Source: Marine Group II euryarchaeote MED-G33 (GTDB taxonomy: Archaea; Thermoplasmatota; Poseidoniia; Poseidoniales; Thalassarchaeaceae). From it: a stretch of 14,227 nt of DNA. Location: positions 1 to 14,227 of the forward strand of contig CATISE010000121.1 of the NCBI GenBank assembly GCA_949538655.1, given 5' to 3'. The notes under the pieces are model-generated. The model did no database searches. It had not been told where the DNA came from and worked only from the letters and a program-made list of their open reading frames with translations. Of this stretch, positions 7,164 to 13,706 are shown in pieces; within the stretch, counting starts at the first letter, position 1; each line of letters starts with the position of its first letter. The position numbers were made by a program, and so were the translations under genes.

Positions 7164-7757
7164 ATGGCGACTCTGAACTTCTTGACTGGTAATTCAGGTA
7201 AACTCGTTGAGGCTCAGAACCTTTTGAGTCCACTGGGGTGGGAAATACAATCGTTCCAGATTGATGGTAAAGTACCTGAAATAATCGAACCACAGAGTGA
7301 TAATTTAACCACAGTCGCACTGGCAAAAATAGCTCAAGGAGTTGAATTGTTAGCAACACAGGGACGTTTTGAAGAATCATTGTTGGTCGAAGATTCTGGA
7401 TTGTTTATCGATGCTTTACCTGAATTTCCAGGGGTCTATTCTGCTCACGTACTCCAATCTATTGGGTGTGAAGGAATTTTGCGTCTACTCGATGAGAATC
7501 GAAGTGCACATTTCTTGACGGTTGCAGCATTGTGGACAGGGGAGGCAGTCGAGGTATTTGTCGGTCGATGTGATGGTACAATTTCAATCGATGTGAAGGG
7601 TGATGGAGGGTTTGGTTACGATCCAATTTTCATCCCCAATGAATGTGAAAATGGGCGTACTTTCTCGGAAATGTCGGCTGAAGAAAAATCCACTTACAGC
7701 CATCGTGGCAGGGCGCTACGCGCCCTCTTTGATTACCTGAATGTGGACGGGGCCTAG
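7164..7757 (+). CDS. XTP/dITP pyrophosphatase (RdgB/HAM1 family)
   Basis: This enzyme hydrolyses ITP, dITP and XTP to the monophosphates and pyrophosphate, keeping deaminated purines out of DNA and RNA. The 197-residue protein has the family order of motifs: FLTGNSGKLVEA (6-17, the substrate-binding TGN..K..E), LVEDSGLFIDAL..FPGVYSA (74-94, metal-binding acids), GDGGFGYDPIFIP (147-159) and TFSEMSAEEKSTYSHRGRAL (167-185, base-recognition His180-Arg181). The length is typical. The frame is open from TTG 7116, but the conserved N-terminal strand begins at the ATG at 7164. It is divergent from crcB with 54 bases between, and no clear SD or TATA box was seen there. Confidence 0.94.
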   Translation: MATLNFLTGNSGKLVEAQNLLSPLGWEIQSFQIDGKVPEIIEPQSDNLTTVALAKIAQGVELLATQGRFEESLLVEDSGLFIDALPEFPGVYSAHVLQSIGCEGILRLLDENRSAHFLTVAALWTGEAVEVFVGRCDGTISIDVKGDGGFGYDPIFIPNECENGRTFSEMSAEEKSTYSHRGRALRALFDYLNVDGA

Positions 7758-7808
7758 CGTCGGCATCCCTAAGACGGGCAAACAAGTGGATGGGCTAGAG
7801 GCGCCGAC
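7754..7808 (+). promoter_or_regulatory. Interleaved inverted repeats in the gap before the gene at 7809
   Basis: CTAGC (7754-7758, overlapping the stop codon) can pair with GCTAG (7794-7798), and GTCGGC (7759-7764) with GCCGAC (7803-7808, ending at the base before the ATG). The two pairings interleave, as in an H-type pseudoknot. The stems are only 5 and 6 bp, so chance is a real possibility. The palindrome GGCGCC (7800-7805) sits in the second arm and recurs before the next gene. Confidence 0.25.
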
Positions 7809-8702
7809 ATGGTCACATTCAAGCGAACGCTCTTGTGGTTCACCCTCTTTATCAGTGTACTAGGTTTCCTCGCACTCGCAGGAAGTTTGGGAGAGAAGGA
7901 ACGATTGATTTTTGGAGCCGTCATTCTTCTTCTCATTATTTTCTTGATGGGTACTGGTGGAGGCCGTAAGGTCAAACGAATTCGTCGTCGTTCAGAAGTG
8001 GAGGAAGAGCAAATCAGTTCCACACCTGAACAGGAACTTCCAGCACCAGTGCAATCTGAAGAGGACGCCTCATCTCGACGAGATGCAAAACTATCACGCA
8101 GTCGTAGTGGGGCTCCGGAACCAGAACCAGAGGCCGTAGACGAAGAAGTCGAGGTCAGTTTGGCTGATGACGAGGTCACAGTATCTGTAATCGAAGAAAA
8201 TGTGCATGTCGCTGAAGAATACGTTGCAGAAATTGATGCCGAATCCATGGAAGAAGCAGACATTGAATCCTTTATCGACGATCGGCGTGATCGTCATGCA
8301 TTGATTCGACGCAGAATTGAGGCTAGGCGTAGAGAGCAGCTGGCCGACATTCGTTCGGAAACCGCGAAGATTTACCAATCGGCGGATCAATCAGAAGATC
8401 TCCTCACCTTGCTTTCGACCGAAAACCATGGTCATACAATTCTCCAAGTATCGGGTGAAATCCCACCAGGGAGTCCGGTCGGCGCAGTTTTCTCTCGAAT
8501 CGATGAAGATCGAATTCTCAAAATCCGCTTGCCACTCGACCAAGGATTCATCGCCAGCGCTGAACCTTTACCGGAATTGCCTCCACTCCCAGATTTGGGT
8601 GATTTGCCCCCTCCTCCATTGCCTGATATTGGTAATTTAGCACCCCCGCCTCCGGTATCCAGTTCAAAGTTGGATGCCTTGCGTGATGAAATGAGCAAGT
8701 AA
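7809..8702 (+). CDS. Unrecognised two-TM membrane protein with acidic cytoplasmic region and proline-rich tail
   Basis: I do not recognise this 297-residue protein. Two hydrophobic helices (about 8-25 and 33-48) form a short hairpin and are followed by the basic cluster GGGRKVKRIRRR (50-61), so both ends should lie in the cytoplasm. Residues 63-155 are strongly acidic and look disordered, with a SEEDASSRRDAKLSRSRS patch and a PEPEPE run. Residues 156-190 are an Arg/Glu-rich likely helix (RRRIEARRREQ). A small, more ordered part follows (about 196-250: LLTLLSTENHGHTILQVSG and later RILKIRLPLDQG). The tail 253-284 is proline-rich with an imperfect duplication of L-P-P-x-x-L-P-D-[LI]-G-[DN]-L. 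No enzyme motif is visible. The build suggests a membrane-tethered scaffold or adaptor, which is inference. It is co-oriented with its neighbours. Confidence 0.8.
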   Translation: MVTFKRTLLWFTLFISVLGFLALAGSLGEKERLIFGAVILLLIIFLMGTGGGRKVKRIRRRSEVEEEQISSTPEQELPAPVQSEEDASSRRDAKLSRSRSGAPEPEPEAVDEEVEVSLADDEVTVSVIEENVHVAEEYVAEIDAESMEEADIESFIDDRRDRHALIRRRIEARRREQLADIRSETAKIYQSADQSEDLLTLLSTENHGHTILQVSGEIPPGSPVGAVFSRIDEDRILKIRLPLDQGFIASAEPLPELPPLPDLGDLPPPPLPDIGNLAPPPPVSSSKLDALRDEMSK

Positions 8703-8703
8703 A

Positions 8704-8726
8704 TTCTCAAACCATAGAATTGAGAA
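8704..8726 (+). promoter_or_regulatory. Hairpin TTCTCAA/TTGAGAA after the gene ending at 8702
   Basis: A perfect 7-bp inverted repeat, TTCTCAA (8704-8710) and TTGAGAA (8720-8726), with a 9-base loop, starts two bases after the stop codon. No T-run follows, so it is not a classic terminator. It may stabilise or process the transcript. Confidence 0.35.
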
Positions 8727-8729
8727 GTA

Positions 8730-8746
8730 TGGCGCCTACGGCGCCA
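8730..8746 (+). promoter_or_regulatory. Strong GC hairpin directly before the enoyl-CoA hydratase start
   Basis: TGGCGCC (8730-8736), loop TAC, GGCGCCA (8740-8746) gives a perfect 7-bp stem, mostly G-C, ending one base before the ATG at 8748. If the transcript runs through from upstream, this stem would cover the place where an SD would stand and could limit ribosome access. Each arm is itself the palindrome GGCGCC, so a dimeric protein site is an alternative. Confidence 0.45.
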
Positions 8747-8747
8747 C

Positions 8748-9596
8748 ATGAGCGACCCTGTCGAATCCAACGTGCTCCTTATCGAAAATGTTCCTTCGCA
8801 AGCATCCAGCCCATCTGGGGGTGTGGTTTCAGTATGGACCATCAACCGTCCAGACAAATTGAATGCACTGAATAGTGAAGTAAATTCGGCCTTGAAATCT
8901 GCCTGTGCTTGGGCTGAAGCAGATGATTCGGTTCGAGTCATTGTCATCACCGGCGCAGTTCCAAATGAACCGCCCGAAGGTAAGAGAGCAAAACCAAATT
9001 CATTTGTGGCTGGAGCAGACATCTCGGAATTTGAGGGGAAATCTAGTGCTGAAATCCGACCCATTTTTGAAGACAATGTTTGGGAATATGTCTGGAATTT
9101 GAGCAAACCCACAATTGCGATGATCGATGGTTTTGCTTTGGGTGGCGGCTCTGAGATTGCACTATCTTGTGATTTGCGTTTGGCCACACCTCGTTCAAAG
9201 TTCGGAACACCAGAAATCAATCTCGGTCTCATCCCCGGCGGCGGTGGGACACAACGATTGTGCCGTTTACTTGGATATGGCCGGGCGATGGAGATGGTCA
9301 TGAGTGGGGAAATGATTGGAGGTGAAGAAGCCAATCGAATTGGTCTCATCAATCACCTTGTCGATGAAGATAGCCTCCGCGAGAAGACAATGGAAATTGC
9401 ACACAATCTTGCTACAAAATCACCGCATACCATCCGTGTTGCCAAAGCAGCGGTACGAACCGCTTTGGAACAACCTTTCAGTGCAGGAATTCAATCCGAA
9501 CGAGATTTGTTCTGTGAATTGTTTGATACTGCGGATATGGCAATCGGTGTGAAAGCTTTCCTCAATCGAGAGACTGCTGAATGGACAGGGGCATAA
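8748..9596 (+). CDS. Enoyl-CoA hydratase / crotonase family protein
   Basis: The enzyme would add water across the double bond of 2-enoyl-CoA in fatty-acid or amino-acid breakdown, in the cytoplasm. The 282-residue protein has NRPDKLNALN (33-42), the oxyanion-hole segments FVAGADISE (86-94) and GFALGGGSEIALSCD (128-142), and both catalytic glutamates by alignment to rat mitochondrial hydratase: Glu136 (GGGSE) and Glu156 (TPEINLG). PGGGGTQRL (163-171) and GRAMEMVMSGE (178-188) follow. About 15 residues (71-85, Pro/Glu/Lys-rich) are inserted between VITG and FVAGAD, where the family usually has a short turn; an additional short extension (16-25) lies near the N-terminus. With both glutamates present, hydratase activity is likelier than an isomerase or hydrolase side branch, but the chain length preference cannot be read. 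The stop overlaps the ABC ATPase start in TAATG. Confidence 0.9.
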   Translation: MSDPVESNVLLIENVPSQASSPSGGVVSVWTINRPDKLNALNSEVNSALKSACAWAEADDSVRVIVITGAVPNEPPEGKRAKPNSFVAGADISEFEGKSSAEIRPIFEDNVWEYVWNLSKPTIAMIDGFALGGGSEIALSCDLRLATPRSKFGTPEINLGLIPGGGGTQRLCRLLGYGRAMEMVMSGEMIGGEEANRIGLINHLVDEDSLREKTMEIAHNLATKSPHTIRVAKAAVRTALEQPFSAGIQSERDLFCELFDTADMAIGVKAFLNRETAEWTGA

Positions 9597-10366
9597 TGAT
9601 GTCAGAGGATGCATTGGTCGAGACCAAAGATCTAGGGAAAAGATTTGGCGACTTTGTCGCATTACATCCGCTCGATGTTCTTGTTTACCCTGGTGAGTTT
9701 TTCGGGGTATTTGGTCCCAATGGAGCGGGGAAATCAACCTTCATCAAACTTCTAACAGGCCAACTATCGCCCTCTTTGGGTTCTGCAAAGGTTTTGGGTA
9801 CGAATGTTGCCATGGACCCTCAGAAGGTCAAGGCAAATGTGGGCATCGTCCCTGAATCTGAGAGTCCACCATCGTATCTTACACCGGCTGAATACCTCGA
9901 CTTTGTTTGTCGAATTAGAGGTGTTGAAGAAATCGACTCAAAGATTGATTATTGGTTGGATTGGTTTGGGATTGAAGACAAACGAGAAACTCTCTGCAAA
10001 GACCTGTCTAAAGGACAGCGTCAGAAGGTGATGCTCGCAGGGGCATTCATACATGAACCTCGCTTGTTATTTCTCGATGAACCCTTTGTCAACCTTGATC
10101 CAATCTATCAGAGGAAATGTCGAGAGTTGTTGATGGAACACATTGCAGAGGGGGGTACGATTTTCCTTTGCTCACACATTTTGGAAGTCGCTGAAAGAAT
10201 GTGCACACGCGTCGCTGTCATTGACCAGGGGCGTGTATTGGCAGCAGGGACCCTCGATGATTTACGACAAAAACCAAGTGAAGATTTGGAGGATATTTTC
10301 ATCCGATTGGTCGGTGAATCAGTCGAGGAAATCGAATCTCGTACCGGCTCAAATGAGGAGGAATGA
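9596..10366 (+). CDS. ABC transporter ATP-binding protein (ABC-2 exporter type)
   Basis: The 256-residue ATPase drives the permease encoded next to it. Motifs are Walker A GPNGAGKST (40-48), a Q-loop region VGIVPES in which Glu replaces Gln (common among ABC-2 ATPases), LTPAEYLDF, signature LSKGQRQKV (a variant of LSGGQ), Walker B LLFLDEPFVNLDP with the D-loop, and the H-loop LCSHILEVAERM. The C-terminal GRVLAAGTLDDLRQ and an acidic end (SNEEE) are typical for NatA/CcmA-like ATPases. The ATG at 9596 shares its first base with the hydratase stop (TAATG), implying coupled translation; ATG 9599 is the next choice and ATG 9581 would overlap further. The substrate cannot be read from sequence. Confidence 0.93.
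   Translation: MMSEDALVETKDLGKRFGDFVALHPLDVLVYPGEFFGVFGPNGAGKSTFIKLLTGQLSPSLGSAKVLGTNVAMDPQKVKANVGIVPESESPPSYLTPAEYLDFVCRIRGVEEIDSKIDYWLDWFGIEDKRETLCKDLSKGQRQKVMLAGAFIHEPRLLFLDEPFVNLDPIYQRKCRELLMEHIAEGGTIFLCSHILEVAERMCTRVAVIDQGRVLAAGTLDDLRQKPSEDLEDIFIRLVGESVEEIESRTGSNEEE
10355..10361 (+). promoter_or_regulatory. Shine-Dalgarno site setting the permease start
   Basis: GAGGAGG lies inside the 3' end of the ATPase gene. Its core GGAGG (10357-10361) is 7 bases before the ATG at 10369 but only 1 base before the ATG at 10363. It therefore favours the second ATG, even though the first gives an ATGA overlap. Confidence 0.7.
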
Positions 10367-10368
10367 GT

Positions 10369-12006
10369 ATGCACAATGGCTTGAGAGAGCCACCAGGTTT
10401 TGGGACCTCATTTCGATCAAACTTCGTGATGATGTTCCGTGAGGAATGGAGACAAAACATTGACTTCGCGCGCAAACGCCACATCATGATGTTTCCAGTC
10501 ATGTTGGCTCTTGTATCAATGGTGATTACCGTAGGGTTGCGCTTTCTTACCGGTGATGCAGGAATTGATTCAGCCTTCGATACACTTCAAGCCGCTGAAG
10601 CTCAGGCCGAGAAAGCATTCACTTGGGACGAATTGAAAATTGGCCTACATATTTCCTTGTTCATGTTTAGTCTGGGCATGGGTTCATTCGCGTTCATAGG
10701 TAGAAACATGGTCAGTCAACGTGGAAGTGGGAAGTCGTATTTGCTTGCAGGACCGGCCTTACTTCCACTCGAATTACCACCTGTGTATTTCGCATATTAT
10801 TGCAAAGAAGTGTCATTCTATCTGTGTCTGATCTTGAGTCCGGTTGTCGGTGGTATGGCTCTCGGTATACTCTTTGGAGAGATTACTAGTTTGTCGATTC
10901 CACTACTTTGGTCATCTTTACCCATCGTCCTAGGGTGTATGTTGGTGACAATGATGCAGGGGTTGGCATTGTCTTTCTTTGCCAGTGCTATTTGGTCAAG
11001 ATCGCGCCTCGGTGCCATCTTGGTTCCAATTGCTGCCGTTTGTGCAGGCGTGATTGTCGCCATAGACATCGTTCCTCTGGAAACTGCAATCGCGGGTTTG
11101 CATGTTCAACTGACACATGAATTAATTCTGCTCCCAATCGCGGCAATTTGTTGGCTGTTGATCGCCACGGTCGGTGCTCATCTCGTCCCAGATGATTTTG
11201 AAGTCAAGGTGACAACTCGAGCAGAACTTTTCATTCCTGTCCATCGTCAATTATTCTTCCTCGGAAATGGGCAGATGCGCACACTGGTCGCCAAAGAGAT
11301 GGTTGATGTTTGGCGTTCTGGAACATTGTTCAAAATGCTCGGTTCCTATTGTGTTCCTCTCCTCTTCCTTTTGGCCTTGGCATGGATGGCTGATTTTGCT
11401 CGATTCCCAATCCCATTCAACCTACTCTCATATGCGCCATTTTTGGGATTCTTTGGATTCAATTTCTATTCCTGGTTAAATGCTGTTGATAGCCCTGATT
11501 TCCTCAATGGGTTACCGGTCAGAGTTCCACAATTATTGCGTGCAAAAATCCTGGTCTATTTCATCATGACAACTTGGATCTCGATCCTCTTCCTGATATT
11601 GATGGCACATCTGTTGAACCAATGGGCTGGACTTCTACCCGCATTGTTGGTCATGATTGCAAATTCAGTATACATCGTTGCTCTGAGCGCGCTATTGATG
11701 GGTCTACGGCCAAATAAGGCTATTTTTGACACCCAAATCATGGCCATATTTTGGGTCGCAACCGTACTGCCATTGGTCTCTCTTTTTCTTCTCTCCTTCA
11801 CCCAAGGTGACATGACACTCTACGCCAATCAATTCGATCAGATTCAAGCGGGTGGTCTCGGTGCCGAATCTGCGGTTTACGATTCCACTCAAGCCCAGGC
11901 ATCCTTCGGCGGAATCGTTGCCATTTCGCTGGGCTTGCTCGCATTGGGTGGCACTTTCCTCTTGATGCTTGAGCGAAGATGGGGTAGAGCCGCATTTGAG
12001 AACTGA
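10369..12006 (+). CDS. ABC-2 type transporter permease, twelve predicted TM helices
   Basis: This 545-residue integral membrane protein is the partner of the ATPase just upstream. About twelve hydrophobic helices can be seen in two groups of six: residues about 39-61, 93-115, 138-170, 180-205, 212-235 and 250-275, then after a soluble stretch (about 273-323) six more to near residue 540. Each group is preceded by a similar amphipathic segment (EEWRQNIDFARKRH near 25-38, and KEMVDVWRSG near 310-320), suggesting an internal duplication, so one chain may serve as the whole membrane part. There is no large extracellular domain. The role would be export of a lipid, drug or small polymer; which one is not shown. 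The start is decided by the SD at 10355-10361. Confidence 0.88.
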   Translation: MHNGLREPPGFGTSFRSNFVMMFREEWRQNIDFARKRHIMMFPVMLALVSMVITVGLRFLTGDAGIDSAFDTLQAAEAQAEKAFTWDELKIGLHISLFMFSLGMGSFAFIGRNMVSQRGSGKSYLLAGPALLPLELPPVYFAYYCKEVSFYLCLILSPVVGGMALGILFGEITSLSIPLLWSSLPIVLGCMLVTMMQGLALSFFASAIWSRSRLGAILVPIAAVCAGVIVAIDIVPLETAIAGLHVQLTHELILLPIAAICWLLIATVGAHLVPDDFEVKVTTRAELFIPVHRQLFFLGNGQMRTLVAKEMVDVWRSGTLFKMLGSYCVPLLFLLALAWMADFARFPIPFNLLSYAPFLGFFGFNFYSWLNAVDSPDFLNGLPVRVPQLLRAKILVYFIMTTWISILFLILMAHLLNQWAGLLPALLVMIANSVYIVALSALLMGLRPNKAIFDTQIMAIFWVATVLPLVSLFLLSFTQGDMTLYANQFDQIQAGGLGAESAVYDSTQAQASFGGIVAISLGLLALGGTFLLMLERRWGRAAFEN

Positions 12007-12069
12007 AAACGAAGTTTTTGGGTGATTCAGTAGACACAGTCGGCGTAGCCAATTTATCCAACAGTTTGG

Positions 12070-12088
12070 AGGGAACCTATGGTTCCCT
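12070..12088 (+). promoter_or_regulatory. Perfect 8-bp hairpin between the ABC operon and the pilus ATPase
   Basis: AGGGAACC (12070-12077), loop TAT, GGTTCCCT (12081-12088) is a perfect inverted repeat 64 bases after the permease stop. It could end or protect the ABC transcript, or be an operator, since a TATA-like box follows within 10 bases. A T5 run (12014-12018) just after the stop may be the actual archaeal terminator. Confidence 0.45.
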
Positions 12089-12094
12089 GCGGAA

Positions 12095-12102
12095 TCTTAT
12101 AG
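12095..12102 (+). promoter_or_regulatory. Possible TATA box for the pilus ATPase operon
   Basis: TCTTATAG lies about 48 bases before the ATG at 12147. A start of transcription some 25 bases downstream would give a leader of about 20 bases carrying the SD at 12134. The hairpin at 12070-12088 directly precedes it. Confidence 0.4.
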
Positions 12103-12133
12103 TGTGCGGAGCAGCATCCGAACAACAAGGGCC

Positions 12134-12139
12134 GGAGGT
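12134..12139 (+). promoter_or_regulatory. Shine-Dalgarno site setting the secretion ATPase start
   Basis: GGAGGT, the best SD in the window, lies 7 bases before the ATG at 12147. It decides for this start over the in-frame codon at 12018, whose extension would also run through the hairpin and promoter region. Confidence 0.8.
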
Positions 12140-12146
12140 ATCGAGA

Positions 12147-13670
12147 ATGGCACAGAGAGGCAAAGGTCGCGGGAAGCAACGTCAGCGGCGCCAACAAGTA
12201 CAGTACGAAGAGCTCGACAAATACCCGGTAATGCCCCCTCATGCGTTCGCAAGAATCGTACGTGATTTGCGCACACTAAACATCGTATACCAAGTGATTG
12301 AGCCCCCTTTGACCAAGAAAGAAGAAGAGGTTCGTGCTGAGATTGAATCCATTTTCATTCAAGCATTGACGGCTGATATCGAAGAAATTGATTCCAATCC
12401 AGAACTTTATCTCCGTGCTGCAATGGATCAGATTATCAAATCCTACCGATTGAAGGTCAACAAGAAATCGCGTTCAAAGATTTTCTACTATCTGAAGCGT
12501 GACCTCATCGGCTATGGCCGAATGGACGTTTTGATGAACGACGCAAACGTTGAGGACGTTAGCCTCGACGGAACAAACATTCCAATTTTCGCTTATCATC
12601 GCAAGTTCGAATCGACTGAGACCACAATTTCTTGGCCCGATGATCAGGAATTGGAATCCTATGTGATTAAACTGGCACAGCGTTGTGGAAAACACATTTC
12701 TGTTGCCGAACCACTACTGGACGCGACATTGATGGACGGTTCTCGAATCGTCATGAAACTTGGTCGTGAAGTATCAACTCGTGGTTCAACATTCTGTATC
12801 CGAAGGTTCCGCGAAGACCCATTCAGTCCTTGTGATATTGTTGCCTTCCGTACGATGACCAGCCTAATGGTCGCTTATCTCTGGATTGCATTCCAGAATG
12901 AAATTTCAATGCTATTCGTCGGTGGAACAGCATCCGGGAAAACAACTACATTGAACGCTATGTGTCTATTTATTCCGTGGCAGATGAAGATTGTCAGTAT
13001 CGAATCCACCCGTGAAGTGAACATCCCACAGCCCAACTGGATTCCAGGTCTAACTCGACAGGGATTCGGTGGTGAGTCTAGTGAGGGTGAAATTGGTGAG
13101 TTCGAGTTGCTTAAGGCCGCTCTTCGAGAGCGACCCGAATACATTATTGTCGGTGAGATTCGTGGTGCAGAAGCCTATGTTTTGTTCCAAGCGATGGCAA
13201 CAGGTCACTGTTCATACTCTACCGTTCACGCAGACTCCGTACCCAGCCTAGTCCACCGTTTGGAGAACAAACCGATTGATATTCCACGAGTTTTGCTACC
13301 AGCACTTGAAGCCGTCGCGATTCAAATCCAGACCCGTATCAACGGCCGACGTGTCCGTCGAACAAAGCAACTTGTGGAGATTGTTGGTGTCGACCCTCAC
13401 AGTCAGGAAGTGATTACGAATGAGGTGTTCAAGTGGGACCCTGCTCGAGACGATTTCGATTTCTCAGGGAAGTCGTACGTGCTTGAGAAAATCATGGTCA
13501 AAATCAATTACAGTCAGGAGAAGATGCGGCAAGAACTCCGTACTCGGAAACGAATTCTAGACTGGATGGTTCTCAACGATATTCGAAAATCAGATCAAGT
13601 GGCACAAATCATTACCGAATATTACGTTCGTCCAAATGACGTGTTAGCGAGGGTCGATGGACTACGCTGA
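12147..13670 (+). CDS. Type IV pilus / archaeal secretion ATPase (GspE/PilB/ArlI/TadA superfamily)
   Basis: The 507-residue cytoplasmic ATPase powers assembly of pilin-like filaments. It begins with a very basic stretch (RGKGRGKQRQRRQQ, 4-17). An N-terminal domain follows with DLIGYGRMDVLMNDANVEDVSLDG, the usual GspE-family 'G-P-L-D..L.D..V.EI' element. The ATPase core has Walker A GGTASGKTTT (259-268), an Asp-box region SIESTREVNIPQPNW (285-299), Walker B IIVGEIRG with Glu337, and the His box GHCSYSTVHADS. In the Asp box the usual E-D reads E286-S287. The C-terminal part carries IQIQTRINGRRVRR and a predicted helical tail. The length suits archaeal ArlI/PilB-like ATPases; with no ArlH beside it, an adhesion-type pilus or Tad-like system is likelier than an archaellum. 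The platform gene follows after 36 bases. Confidence 0.93.
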   Translation: MAQRGKGRGKQRQRRQQVQYEELDKYPVMPPHAFARIVRDLRTLNIVYQVIEPPLTKKEEEVRAEIESIFIQALTADIEEIDSNPELYLRAAMDQIIKSYRLKVNKKSRSKIFYYLKRDLIGYGRMDVLMNDANVEDVSLDGTNIPIFAYHRKFESTETTISWPDDQELESYVIKLAQRCGKHISVAEPLLDATLMDGSRIVMKLGREVSTRGSTFCIRRFREDPFSPCDIVAFRTMTSLMVAYLWIAFQNEISMLFVGGTASGKTTTLNAMCLFIPWQMKIVSIESTREVNIPQPNWIPGLTRQGFGGESSEGEIGEFELLKAALRERPEYIIVGEIRGAEAYVLFQAMATGHCSYSTVHADSVPSLVHRLENKPIDIPRVLLPALEAVAIQIQTRINGRRVRRTKQLVEIVGVDPHSQEVITNEVFKWDPARDDFDFSGKSYVLEKIMVKINYSQEKMRQELRTRKRILDWMVLNDIRKSDQVAQIITEYYVRPNDVLARVDGLR

Positions 13671-13692
13671 ACTTACAATTCTGTGAATGTAT

Positions 13693-13698
13693 GAGAGG
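13693..13698 (+). promoter_or_regulatory. Shine-Dalgarno-like site before the platform gene
   Basis: GAGAGG lies 8 bases before the ATG at 13707, in the 36-base gap after the ATPase gene, supporting this start and co-transcription. Confidence 0.5.
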
Positions 13699-13706
13699 CA
13701 TATAAC

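Noticed and set aside
6880..7380. A 166-codon open frame on the minus strand
   Set aside because: It runs through crcB in another frame and antisense into rdgB; both of those genes are certain.
8432..9352. A 306-codon open frame on the minus strand
   Set aside because: It is antisense to the tail of the gene at 7809 and most of the crotonase, whose motifs are clear. Its translation is low in complexity and has no recognisable motif.
9581..10366. The Glu in place of Gln in the ABC ATPase Q-loop as a defect
   Set aside because: Many ABC-2 exporter ATPases have a PE at this point, so it is not unusual.
12018..12146. N-terminal extension of the secretion ATPase
   Set aside because: It would translate through a hairpin, a TATA-like box and a strong SD; the GGAGGT at 12134 points to the ATG at 12147.
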